Assembly (NCBI GenBank): GCA_016208105.1
Contig: JACQYS010000022.1
Coordinates: 372,001-436,000, forward strand
DNA: 64,000 nt
Direction of reading: 5' to 3'
From: Desulfovibrio sp.
Lineage (GTDB): Bacteria > Desulfobacterota > Desulfovibrionia > Desulfovibrionales > Desulfovibrionaceae
Part shown: piece after piece, positions 54,401 to 61,076 of the stretch
How positions within the stretch are numbered: position 1 is the first letter of the stretch
How the letters are laid out: each line of letters starts with the position of its first letter
Made by a program: the position numbers and the translations under genes
Notes under the pieces: generated by a model
What the model saw: the letters and a program-made list of their open reading frames with translations, nothing else
What the model was told of the DNA's origin: nothing
Databases searched by the model: none

Positions 54401-55495
54401 CTGGATGAAAAAGGGCGCTGGTCGCCCATGTGGCGGCCCTGGCCCGGGGAAAAGGCGGCCATAGCCGTCACCCGTCCGGGACCGGCCCCTGGCGAAAGCC
54501 TGACCATCGATTCGGCCCGCCTGCAATATACTCCCGGGGCGCGCCTGGATTCGGCCGTGCTTACCCTGTCGCTGCGTTCGGCCCTGGGCGGCCGCCATGT
54601 CCTGCGCCTGCCGGAGCATTCGGAGGTGACCGGGGTGAGCGTTGCGGGCAGGGCGGTGCCCTGGTCCGGGGACAAGCCTCACGAGATTGGGCTGGCCCTT
54701 GCCCCGGGCAAGCAGGATATCCATGTGGCCTGGAGGCAGCCCAGGCAGTCGCTCGATACCGTGGCTACTCCCGCCGTGTTCCTTGGCCAACAGGCCGTGA
54801 ACGCCACGGTGACCGTGGACATGCCCAAGGACCGCTGGATCCTCCTGGCCAAGGGAAACACGCCCATGGCCCCGGCCGTGCTCATCTGGAGCGCGGTTGC
54901 CGCCGCTGCCCTCATCGCCTTCGTTCTCGGCTTCGTGCCCTGGGCTCCGCTGAACCGTTGGCAATGGTTTCTCCTGGGGCTTGGGCTCACCCAGGTGGAT
55001 TTAAGCGTTGCCCTGGCAGCCGTTCTGTGGCTTCTGGCCCTGGGGGCCCGCCGGAGATACGCTGCAAATGCGGACTGGTTCTGGTTCAACGCCATTCAGA
55101 TCGGCCTGGTGCTTTTGACCATCTCCGGGCTGTCGAGCCTCTTTGAGGCCATCCGCACCGGCCTGCTCGGCCTGCCCTCCATGTACATCACCGGCAACGG
55201 TTCCTCGGCCTACAAATTGATCTGGTATTTCGACCGGATTGGCGACACCCTGCCGGTCTCCGAGGTGTTTTCGAAATCGTTGTGGTGGTACCGGGGCGCC
55301 ATGCTGGCCTGGTCCTTGTGGATGGCGATTTCGCTTATCAAGTGGCTGCGCTGGGGCTGGGAGTCGTTCACCACTGGCGGGGCCTGGCGCAAGCGGGTGA
55401 AGAAGGCCAAGAGCGAAGGCCAGGCCACGACAGAGAAAGCACAGCTGCGGGAAGGGCTGCAGCCGGACGGGAAACCTGGGGAAGGGAAGCCTTAG
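51404..55495 (+). CDS. Giant two-fold repeated membrane protein of unknown function
   Basis: A 1363-residue protein I cannot assign. It has a signal peptide (FASLLLLFFLSAQASA), a periplasmic beta-rich region ~20-465, a membrane group ~467-560, a disordered Ala/Pro linker ~580-650, more membrane helices ~673-725, a second periplasmic region ~727-1155, and a final membrane group ~1157-1314 with a charged cytoplasmic tail. The two periplasmic regions look like repeats: VRLEPGEHQITGQLP vs VLLEVGAHRVVMSGAAP; LGPDGNLDISG vs LGPDGAVEGG. The helix at 706-725 reads like an internal signal peptide (VFFPAAQSFAG). ATG 51404 follows AAGGA. It stands alone between mutY (divergent) and gpmA (convergent). 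Some scaffold or surface role is possible. Confidence 0.85.
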   Translation: MRYFASLLLLFFLSAQASAQDRPWVPQDLKPWEGWVLYGQEHSLCPPLAGDPAQRQCLFPTRLSFIADGSGGTFTTTWRVFAAQNVPLPVAPGLWPATVKLNGHPAAVIDQGGTPTVRLEPGEHQITGQLPWKRRPKAVRIAPQTGVLELLVDGVPVTAPKLGPDGNLDISGQSASKAPEDSVSVKVFRLLRDGVPMTVTTLARLEVSGRARTIVLDGLLPEGTLPMAVNSPVQVGFGPAGQVMAQAGAGRYDLEITSRFAQPGLAFGPAITPFGREVWAFAADPALRELQLRGLSSIDPQTTDLPDAWKKYPAYLADTGATLAMEVIRRGESGPRGDDLHIKRTFWLDFDGSGATAQDHVTGTMRSGWSLTMLPPGELGRAALPGKELPLVLLGKEKLSGVELREASVNLTAESRYRDVFSPLPALGWSKDASSLSAEINLPPGWRLLHAAGPDTVSHSWVSGWNLMNIFLTLFMALVAWKLCGLRAGLVLTGYLVLAQHEPMAPITPWLALLAVLGLAKALDRPDGGEGWKRAASGVRVLHGVVFLGLVAMSIPFALGQVRSGVYPQLEQLGPGLIDQISSPGVAARKTLAPAGEGVAPQAVPAPMAAREAKKDARQALNEPSAQTTLEQDPNSVIQTGPGVPTWRWRTVSLRWNGPVEVSQTMHLYLVPPLVASAVCFARVLLLLASLWLLANVKRLRGVGRGTLAAVAAFLVFFPAAQSFAGQVPPKEILDELRTRLTKPSDCFPNCAGVSSMAVFLDAQTLRLTMETGAATRLVLPLPAVSDGWRPQSVVVDGKPAPLFAKDGGLWVLLEVGAHRVVMSGAAPAGVSFSISSAFAPRMGAVDAPGWSVLGLGPDGAVEGGLKFSRLDDAGKAGKPGITAVVQPFLEVSRVLELGLTWESVTTVRRLTQTGEPVVAEVPLLQGENVVGQEVRVVDGKAVASLAAGQRQVSWRSRLDTVPLLELTASQGTLWTETWRVTSSPVWDITLSGIPVSASLDEKGRWSPMWRPWPGEKAAIAVTRPGPAPGESLTIDSARLQYTPGARLDSAVLTLSLRSALGGRHVLRLPEHSEVTGVSVAGRAVPWSGDKPHEIGLALAPGKQDIHVAWRQPRQSLDTVATPAVFLGQQAVNATVTVDMPKDRWILLAKGNTPMAPAVLIWSAVAAAALIAFVLGFVPWAPLNRWQWFLLGLGLTQVDLSVALAAVLWLLALGARRRYAANADWFWFNAIQIGLVLLTISGLSSLFEAIRTGLLGLPSMYITGNGSSAYKLIWYFDRIGDTLPVSEVFSKSLWWYRGAMLAWSLWMAISLIKWLRWGWESFTTGGAWRKRVKKAKSEGQATTEKAQLREGLQPDGKPGEGKP

Positions 55496-55624
55496 TGTCG
55501 CGGTGTTGAGAAACAGGTATTTGTTCGTAACAAGTTAATGTTGTTTGATTTTTCGTGTCCTGCGGTTGCCTTGAGGAAGGATTGCGCGGACGCGGCACTG
55601 GGATTGTAGCGCCTGAAGAATGTG

Positions 55625-55650
55625 AAAGGCCGCCCATCCGGGCGGCCTTT
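55625..55650. terminator. Bidirectional terminator between the giant gene and gpmA
   Basis: An 11-bp perfect stem (55625-55635 with 55640-55650) with an ATCC loop; A and T runs at the ends serve both convergent genes. It lies directly next to the gpmA stop codon at 55652. Confidence 0.88.
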
Positions 55651-55651
55651 G

Positions 55652-56398
55652 TCATTTGGTTTTCGCCTGGTTGGCCACGGCCTCTATCTGCCTGGCGATC
55701 TCGTCCGGGTCGCCCAGGTAATAATGCTTGATGGGTTTGAGTCCGGCATCCAGCTCGTAGACCAGCGGGATGCCGGTGGGGATGTTCAATTGGGCGATGG
55801 CCTCGTCGCTTATGTTGTCCAGGTATTTCACCATGGCCCGAAGAGAATTTCCGTGGGCCGCCACCAGCACCCGCTTTCCGGATTTCACCGCGGGAGCCAA
55901 CACGTCGTGCCAGTAGGGCATCACCCTGGCCACGGTGTCCTGCAGGCACTCCACGCTAGGGAGTTCAGCGGGAGTGAGCCCGGCGTAGCGCGGGTCGAAA
56001 CGCGGATGGCGCGGGTCGTCCGCTTCCAGCGCGGGCGGGCGCGTGTCGTAGCTTCTGCGCCAGATGAACACCTGCTCGTCGCCGTACTTCTGGGCCGTCT
56101 CCTGCTTGTTGAGCCCTTGCAGGGCGCCGTAGTGGCGTTCGTTCAGCCGCCAGGACTTGGTCACGGGCAGCCACATGAGGTCCATGGCCTCCAGCACGAT
56201 GTCCAGGGTCTTCACGGCCCGCTTGAGCAGGGAGGTAAAGCACAGGTCGAAGCCGTACCCAGCATCCATGAGGGCCTTGGCTCCGGCTAGGGCTTCCTTT
56301 TCGCCCAGCGGGGAAAGGGGAACGTCGGTCCAGCCGGTGAAGCGGTTTTCCAGGTTCCACTGGCTCTGGCCGTGGCGCACGAGCACGAGCTTGTACAT
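55652..56398 (-). CDS. gpmA: 2,3-bisphosphoglycerate-dependent phosphoglycerate mutase
   Basis: A 248-residue glycolytic enzyme interconverting 3- and 2-phosphoglycerate through a phosphohistidine. Signature [20 protein letters not shown] with His9, then [20 protein letters not shown], and the second catalytic histidine in [15 protein letters not shown]. The length matches the dPGM family. GGAGAG lies before ATG 56398; a longer in-frame start at 56461 is unlikely. It is transcribed alone toward a terminator. Confidence 0.96.
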   Translation of the reverse strand: MYKLVLVRHGQSQWNLENRFTGWTDVPLSPLGEKEALAGAKALMDAGYGFDLCFTSLLKRAVKTLDIVLEAMDLMWLPVTKSWRLNERHYGALQGLNKQETAQKYGDEQVFIWRRSYDTRPPALEADDPRHPRFDPRYAGLTPAELPSVECLQDTVARVMPYWHDVLAPAVKSGKRVLVAAHGNSLRAMVKYLDNISDEAIAQLNIPTGIPLVYELDAGLKPIKHYYLGDPDEIARQIEAVANQAKTK

Positions 56399-56472
56399 GG
56401 AGTCTCTCCGTTGTTGGCTTTCCAGGCCACTACGAGCCTGATTCAGGTGAGATTCTAGCACGGCCGGCGCGC

Positions 56473-56512
56473 AAAAGAAAAGGCCCGGAAAACGTCTCGC
56501 GTTCTCCGGGCC
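56473..56512 (-). terminator. Intrinsic terminator after thiC
   Basis: On the minus strand an 8-bp GC stem (56505-56512 with 56482-56489), extended inside by CGTT/AACG, is followed by a T-rich tract (complement of 56473-56481). Confidence 0.82.
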
Positions 56513-56558
56513 GGAGGGATTTATGCATTTGCCGACTTTGGACGGCAGGTGCCTGTAA

Positions 56559-57863
56559 CTACTTCTTTTCGCAGGGCACGGGCGAGTGGTCCACGTTCTC
56601 CAGCATGCGGATGGCGCAGAAGGAGCCGCACATGGCGCATTCCTTCTCCTTGTGGAAGTCCTTGCGGCGCTTGCGCAGGGTGTGCGGGTCCAGGGCGTTG
56701 TCGGCCATGGCCTCCCAGTCCAGGGCCGCGCGAGCCTTGGAGATGTTCAGGTCGCGCTCCACCGCCCAGGGCCGCCCCAGGGCCGTTTCAGCGCTCTGGG
56801 CCGCGATGAGGCTTGCTTTCACTCCGTCCCACACGTCCTCGGGGCCGGGCAGGGTGACGTGTTCGGCCGGGGTGAGGTAGCACAGGAAGTCCGCGCCGAA
56901 GTAGGCTGCCTGGGCCCCGCCGATGGCCCCGGCGATGTGGTCGTATCCGGCGGCCGCGTCCGTGGTCAGGGGGCCGAGAACGTAGAGGGGGGCGTTGTTG
57001 GTGAGGCGCTTGATGCCCTGGATCTGGCTCTGCACCAGGTGCAGGGGCACATGGCCAGGGCCTTCGATCATGATCTGAACGCCGTAGGCGATGGCGCGCT
57101 TGGCCAGATCGCCCAGCACCGAGACCTCCTCCCACTGGGCGGCGTCGCCGGCATCGGCCCCGGCGCCTGGGCGCAGGCCGTCGCCAAGGCTAATGGTCAC
57201 GTTGTGCTTGAGGCAGATCTTGAGCAGGTCGTCGTAGCCTTCGAGCAGGGGGTTCTCGGCGTTTCTGCGCTTCATCCAGCGGGCGAGAAGCGAACCGCCT
57301 CGGGAGACTATGCCCAGGATGCGCCGTCCGTCCGAGGCCAGGGAGGCCCCGCGCGCGGTGACGCCGCAGTGCAGGGTCATGAAATCCACGCCCTGTTCGG
57401 CTTCCTTCTCGATCTCCTCGAAGAGCTCCCCCACCGAGAAGTCGCTGGGGTCCTGTCCCTTGGCCACGTAGGGCTGGGCCACGGAGTAGAGGGGCACCGT
57501 GCCAAGCGGCAGGGGGGAAGCCTCCAGGATGCGGACCCGGACTTCGTCCAGATCGCCCGCAGTGGAGAGGTCCATCACCGTGTGCGCTCCGGCCTTTTCG
57601 GCCAGGCGGAGTTTTTTCAGCTCCATCTCCACGTTGTTGATCATGGGGGACGTGCCGATGTTGGCGTTCACCTTCACACGGCCGGGTTGACCAATGAGAG
57701 TCGGCGACACATTCTTATGGGCGGGGTTGGCCAAGAGGGCCATGCGGCCCTCGTCCAACCCGGCACGGATGGCGTCCACGCTTACGTGTTCGAAGGAAGA
57801 AATGGCCTTGCCGTGGCTTAAAAGATATTTGGCAACGATGCTGTTTTTCCCGGTAAGAGACAT
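56559..57863 (-). CDS. thiC: Phosphomethylpyrimidine synthase
   Basis: A 434-residue radical SAM-type enzyme that rearranges aminoimidazole ribotide to the thiamine pyrimidine. Support: [59 protein letters not shown], and the C-terminal 4Fe-4S motif [12 protein letters not shown] (CxxCx4C). The length is that of the short bacterial form. GAGG lies six bases before ATG 57863; a longer start at 57893 lacks one. Many bacterial thiC genes carry a TPP riboswitch; none of its core motifs is visible in the 247-base gap upstream. Confidence 0.96.
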   Translation of the reverse strand: MSLTGKNSIVAKYLLSHGKAISSFEHVSVDAIRAGLDEGRMALLANPAHKNVSPTLIGQPGRVKVNANIGTSPMINNVEMELKKLRLAEKAGAHTVMDLSTAGDLDEVRVRILEASPLPLGTVPLYSVAQPYVAKGQDPSDFSVGELFEEIEKEAEQGVDFMTLHCGVTARGASLASDGRRILGIVSRGGSLLARWMKRRNAENPLLEGYDDLLKICLKHNVTISLGDGLRPGAGADAGDAAQWEEVSVLGDLAKRAIAYGVQIMIEGPGHVPLHLVQSQIQGIKRLTNNAPLYVLGPLTTDAAAGYDHIAGAIGGAQAAYFGADFLCYLTPAEHVTLPGPEDVWDGVKASLIAAQSAETALGRPWAVERDLNISKARAALDWEAMADNALDPHTLRKRRKDFHKEKECAMCGSFCAIRMLENVDHSPVPCEKK

Positions 57864-58110
57864 AGAAGACCTCGGTGGGGTTGGCTTGGGCAACGGGGCG
57901 GGACCCCGTGTCTGTTTGACTAAGGCGGCGAGCCGCTTTCAGGAGTAGGGATATACTCGTTTCTTGTTGTGCTGGGGTACTTAAGATCCTTGTCGACTGC
58001 GAGGGTTCCTAGCACGGCTCGTGGCCGCGGAAAAGGGCGGGTTTTTGCTTGCCACCCGGTAGAGGTGGGTGTATAGAGCCCCTCTTCGATTTGATCAATA
58101 GGAGCTTTTC

Positions 58111-58329
58111 ATGAAGAGCGATATCCATCCCAAGACGTTTAAGGCGAAAATCGTCTGCCACTGCGGGTACCAGAGCGAGGCCGAGTCCACCAAGGGTGAG
58201 AACGTGAACGTTGAAATCTGTTCCAACTGCCACCCCTTCTTCACCGGCAAGCAGCGTTTTGTGGACACCGCCGGTCGCATCGACCGCTTCCGCAAGAAGT
58301 ACGCGAAGTTCGAAGACAAGAAAGACTAG
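58111..58329 (+). CDS. rpmE: Ribosomal protein L31, zinc-binding type
   Basis: A 72-residue large-subunit protein. Cysteines 16, 18, 37 and 40 (IVCHCGY and [14 protein letters not shown]) form the zinc ribbon, so this is the C+ form used under zinc-replete conditions. AGGAG lies nine bases before ATG 58111. In relatives rpmE often precedes DUF1385 and prfA, as here. A terminator and a structured ~200-base gap separate it from DUF1385. The region before it holds AGAGG/CCTCT arms that might form an autoregulatory leader hairpin, only weakly supported. Confidence 0.95.
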   Translation: MKSDIHPKTFKAKIVCHCGYQSEAESTKGENVNVEICSNCHPFFTGKQRFVDTAGRIDRFRKKYAKFEDKKD

Positions 58330-58535
58330 TTCGCGTCTTTGTTGGGAGGGTCGTCACGATCCTTCCTACGGTGCCTCCCGGTGCAAGCATTTCCGGGATG
58401 TGTGCGACAGGCTGGCCTAAGTGGCAATTGAAAAAACGCCCGTGTTTTTTCATCCCGTAAGAATAATGGTTCCAAGCTGGCGTCGTCCCTGAGGTTTTAA
58501 GCCTACCGGGACGTGATGCAAGGCCCATAAGCGTG
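58330..58535. other. Structured non-coding region after rpmE
   Basis: No credible gene. It contains a GGGTCG/CGATCC hairpin near 58356-58370, an AT-rich hairpin TGAAAAAA/TTTTTTCA near 58428-58451, and a hairpin with GTCCC/GGGAC arms near 58485-58512. It may be a processed rpmE 3' region, an attenuator for DUF1385, or an unrecognised small RNA. It did not match 6S, SRP or tmRNA on inspection. Confidence 0.4.
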
Positions 58536-58569
58536 AAGCGGCGCCCCGGGCGCCGCTTTCTTTCTTTTA
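58536..58569 (+). terminator. Intrinsic terminator before DUF1385
   Basis: A perfect 10-bp stem (58536-58545 with 58549-58558) with a 3-base loop, then a T-rich tract (58557-58568) ending four bases before ATG 58573. Confidence 0.85.
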
Positions 58570-58572
58570 AGT

Positions 58573-59502
58573 ATGCCCAACAACGAAGCGCCAGGCGCGA
58601 ACGAAACCGTCGGCGGGCAGGCTGTCATGGAGGGGGTTATGATCCGCTCCAAGGACTGCCTGGCCATCGCCGTACGAAAGCCTAACGGCGAGATCTTTGT
58701 GGAGACTCGCCCCTGGTTTACGTTGACGCGCGCCACATGGCTCAAGAAGCCCTTCGTGCGCGGATTTCCCGTGCTCCTGGAGACGCTGGTCAACGGGATA
58801 AAGGCGCTCAATTTTTCCGCCCAGCAGTCCCTGGACGAGGAGGAGGGCGAGCTCTCCCCCTGGGCCATGGCCCTGACCATGGTCACCGCCATCGGCTTCG
58901 CCCTGCTTTTATTCGTTGTTGCCCCGCACGTTTTCTCTTTGGGCATGAACTGGATAGGCCTTTCCGGCGATGCCGAGGAGCTTTCCTTCCATATGTGGGA
59001 CGGGCTTTTCAAACTGCTGATGTTCGTGGGCTACATCGGGGCCATTTCCTTCATTCCCGATATCAGGCGGGTGTTCCAGTACCACGGGGCCGAGCACAAG
59101 GTCATCTGGGCCCACGAGAACAACATCAACCTCTCTCCAGAGGCGGTGCGCGATTTTTCGCGCCTGCACCCCCGCTGCGGCACCACCTTCCTTCTCTTCG
59201 TGCTGGGCGTGTCCATCGTGCTCTACACGTTTTTGGTGCCGCTTCTCTTGCAGGCCTGGGCTCCGCAGAACGCCGTGCTCAAGCAGGTGTACATCGTCAC
59301 GGTCAAGTTTTTGCTCATGGTGCCCATAAGCGCCATCTCCTACGAGATCATCAAATTTTCCGGGAAGTTCCATAAGAACATCCTGTGCAAGGCCCTGTCC
59401 TGCCCGGGCATGGCCATGCAGATGCTCACTACGCACGAACCCGACGACGCCCAGATCGAGGTGGCCATTGCCGCCTTGAAAGGCGCTCTCGGCCAGAAAT
59501 AA
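58573..59502 (+). CDS. DUF1385 integral membrane protein
   Basis: A 309-residue conserved membrane protein of the DUF1385 family, role not established. Family-typical opening [15 protein letters not shown] and the conserved [15 protein letters not shown] then [13 protein letters not shown] are present. Four or five membrane segments ([71 protein letters not shown]). It is often found next to prfA, as here (13-base gap). ATG 58573 keeps the conserved N-terminus but has no Shine-Dalgarno and sits right after a terminator T tract, an arrangement also seen at 2626. Confidence 0.92.
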   Translation: MPNNEAPGANETVGGQAVMEGVMIRSKDCLAIAVRKPNGEIFVETRPWFTLTRATWLKKPFVRGFPVLLETLVNGIKALNFSAQQSLDEEEGELSPWAMALTMVTAIGFALLLFVVAPHVFSLGMNWIGLSGDAEELSFHMWDGLFKLLMFVGYIGAISFIPDIRRVFQYHGAEHKVIWAHENNINLSPEAVRDFSRLHPRCGTTFLLFVLGVSIVLYTFLVPLLLQAWAPQNAVLKQVYIVTVKFLLMVPISAISYEIIKFSGKFHKNILCKALSCPGMAMQMLTTHEPDDAQIEVAIAALKGALGQK

Positions 59503-59515
59503 CCGGAAACACACT

Positions 59516-60589
59516 ATGTTCGCCAAGCTTGAAAGCATCGAAGCCAGATACCTGGAACTGGAGAAGGAACTCTCCTCCCCCGAGATATTGTCCGACCAGG
59601 AACGTTACCGCAAACTCACCAAGGCCCACGCCGACCTGGGCGAGGTGGTCGGCGTGTACAGGCGCTTCAAAAAGCTCAAGGAAGACCTTGCGGAGAACAC
59701 GCTTCTTCTTGAAGACTCCGATCCTGAGATGCGCGAGATGGCCAAGGCGGAAATCGCCACCGGCCAGGTCGAGATGGTGAACCTCGAGGAGGAGTTGAAG
59801 GTTCTCCTCCTGCCCAAGGATCCCCTGGACGAGAAGAACATTCTCCTGGAAATCCGCGCCGGCACCGGCGGCGAGGAGGCGGCCCTGTTCGCCGCCGACC
59901 TGTTCCGCATGTACATGCGCTACGCCGAGCGCAACCGCTGGAAGATCGAGGTGATGAGCGAATCTCCCTCGGACACCGGCGGGTACAAGGAAATAATCGC
60001 CAGCATTTCCGGCGAAAAGGTATACAGCCGCCTGAAATACGAATCCGGCACGCACCGGGTGCAGCGCGTTCCGGCCACAGAATCCCAGGGGCGCATCCAT
60101 ACCTCGGCCGCCACCGTGGCCGTGCTGCCCGAAGCTGACGAGGTGGACGTCCAGCTGGACCCCAACGAGCTGCGCGTGGATGTGTACCGCTCCAGCGGCC
60201 CTGGCGGCCAGAGCGTGAACACCACGGACTCTGCCGTGCGGGTCACCCACATCCCCTCCGGACTTGTGGTCATCTGCCAGGACGAGAAGAGCCAGCACAA
60301 GAACAGGGCCAAGGCCATGAAGGTGCTTCTTTCGCGGCTTCTGCACCTGGAGCAGGAAAAGCAGCGCCTGGCCCAGGAGGCCAACCGCCGCCAGCAGGTG
60401 GGGTCCGGCGACCGTTCCGAGCGCATACGCACCTACAATTTTCCCCAGGGACGCATGACCGACCACCGCATCAACTTCACCCTCCACAACCTGGACAAGA
60501 TCATGGACGGCGACATCGAAGACATGATGGGCGCCCTCACCAATCATTTCCAGACGGAGGCTCTCAAGGCCCAGGCCGATTTAGCCTAA
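59516..60589 (+). CDS. prfA: Peptide chain release factor 1
   Basis: A 357-residue class I release factor recognising UAA and UAG. The GGQ loop [18 protein letters not shown] lies around residue 230; the surrounding [19 protein letters not shown] and [20 protein letters not shown] are strongly conserved. The length is typical of RF1 rather than RF2, and there is no internal frameshift. It ends at a strong terminator. prmC, which methylates the GGQ glutamine and often follows prfA, is not present here; the next sequence is a STAS remnant. Confidence 0.96.
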   Translation: MFAKLESIEARYLELEKELSSPEILSDQERYRKLTKAHADLGEVVGVYRRFKKLKEDLAENTLLLEDSDPEMREMAKAEIATGQVEMVNLEEELKVLLLPKDPLDEKNILLEIRAGTGGEEAALFAADLFRMYMRYAERNRWKIEVMSESPSDTGGYKEIIASISGEKVYSRLKYESGTHRVQRVPATESQGRIHTSAATVAVLPEADEVDVQLDPNELRVDVYRSSGPGGQSVNTTDSAVRVTHIPSGLVVICQDEKSQHKNRAKAMKVLLSRLLHLEQEKQRLAQEANRRQQVGSGDRSERIRTYNFPQGRMTDHRINFTLHNLDKIMDGDIEDMMGALTNHFQTEALKAQADLA

Positions 60590-60621
60590 AGGCCTCTCTC
60601 ACAATCTTCTGCTACGGCTAT

Positions 60622-60652
60622 AAGGCCCGGGTTCGCCCGGGCCTTTGTTTTT
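60622..60652 (+). terminator. Intrinsic terminator after prfA
   Basis: A perfect 10-bp stem (60622-60631 with 60636-60645), TTCG tetraloop and T-rich tail. Confidence 0.93.
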
Positions 60653-60664
60653 CCCAAGGGTGAT

Positions 60665-60922
60665 TTCTCAGCGGCGACCCCAGATTCAACCGGCGTGAAC
60701 GCTCTTGAGGGCTTCATAAAAAAATGCAGGCCCAGGGGGATCGATCTCTATGTCGCCGGGCTCAGGTCGCATTTCAAGGCTAGACTGCAACGATTCGGTA
60801 CAGATTCGCTTGTTGGATGGGACCATATTGTCGATTCCGTTGCCGAGGCGATCTTGATCGCATCCTACAAGGGCCGCTACGGTCCGGAAAACCACGATTC
60901 TTCGACAACGAATTCACAGTAG
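60665..60922 (+). pseudogene. Fragment of a SulP-type transporter STAS domain
   Basis: The frame, open upstream of the first start codon (GTG 60695), reads PDSTGVNALEGFIKKCRPRG then DLYVAGLRSHFKARLQRF and VGWDHIVDSVAEAI. This is the order of a STAS domain at the C-terminus of SulP anion transporters (D-S-T-G phospho-loop, an LAGL strand, then an IG-HI-SVAEA end). The twelve-helix transporter domain and the first STAS strands are missing; the frame begins just after the prfA terminator. No ribosome binding site is evident. It is most likely a deletion remnant rather than a working gene. Confidence 0.65.
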
Positions 60923-61020
60923 CGTTTTTCGGTGCGCACACAGAGTGTCGGGGACAATATACGAAATCACCATGAAGTTTCGATCGATCAGCGGAGATAA
61001 AACAAACCTTTACTAAAAAA

Positions 61021-61036
61021 TGGCCATGCAATAGCT
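61021..61036 (+). promoter_or_regulatory. Possible sigma-54 type promoter element
   Basis: TGGCCATGCAATAGCT has the GG-N10-GC spacing of a -24/-12 promoter, with TGGC kept and TAGCT in place of TTGCT. It lies about 40 bases before the sensor gene start. It is a weak match; the 154-base gap is otherwise AT-rich with no other clear promoter. Confidence 0.25.
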
Positions 61037-61076
61037 TTTCTCCTCATCAAGCAACATTCCACCCCCGGGGAGTGCC

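Noticed and set aside
57864-58110. TPP riboswitch before thiC
   Set aside because: Core sequence elements are missing on the minus strand.
58330-58535. 6S RNA on the minus strand (GGCTTAAAAC and GGACGACG segments)
   Set aside because: The short motif resembles part of 6S RNA, but the rest of the molecule would have to run through the terminator and DUF1385 and does not form the central bubble.
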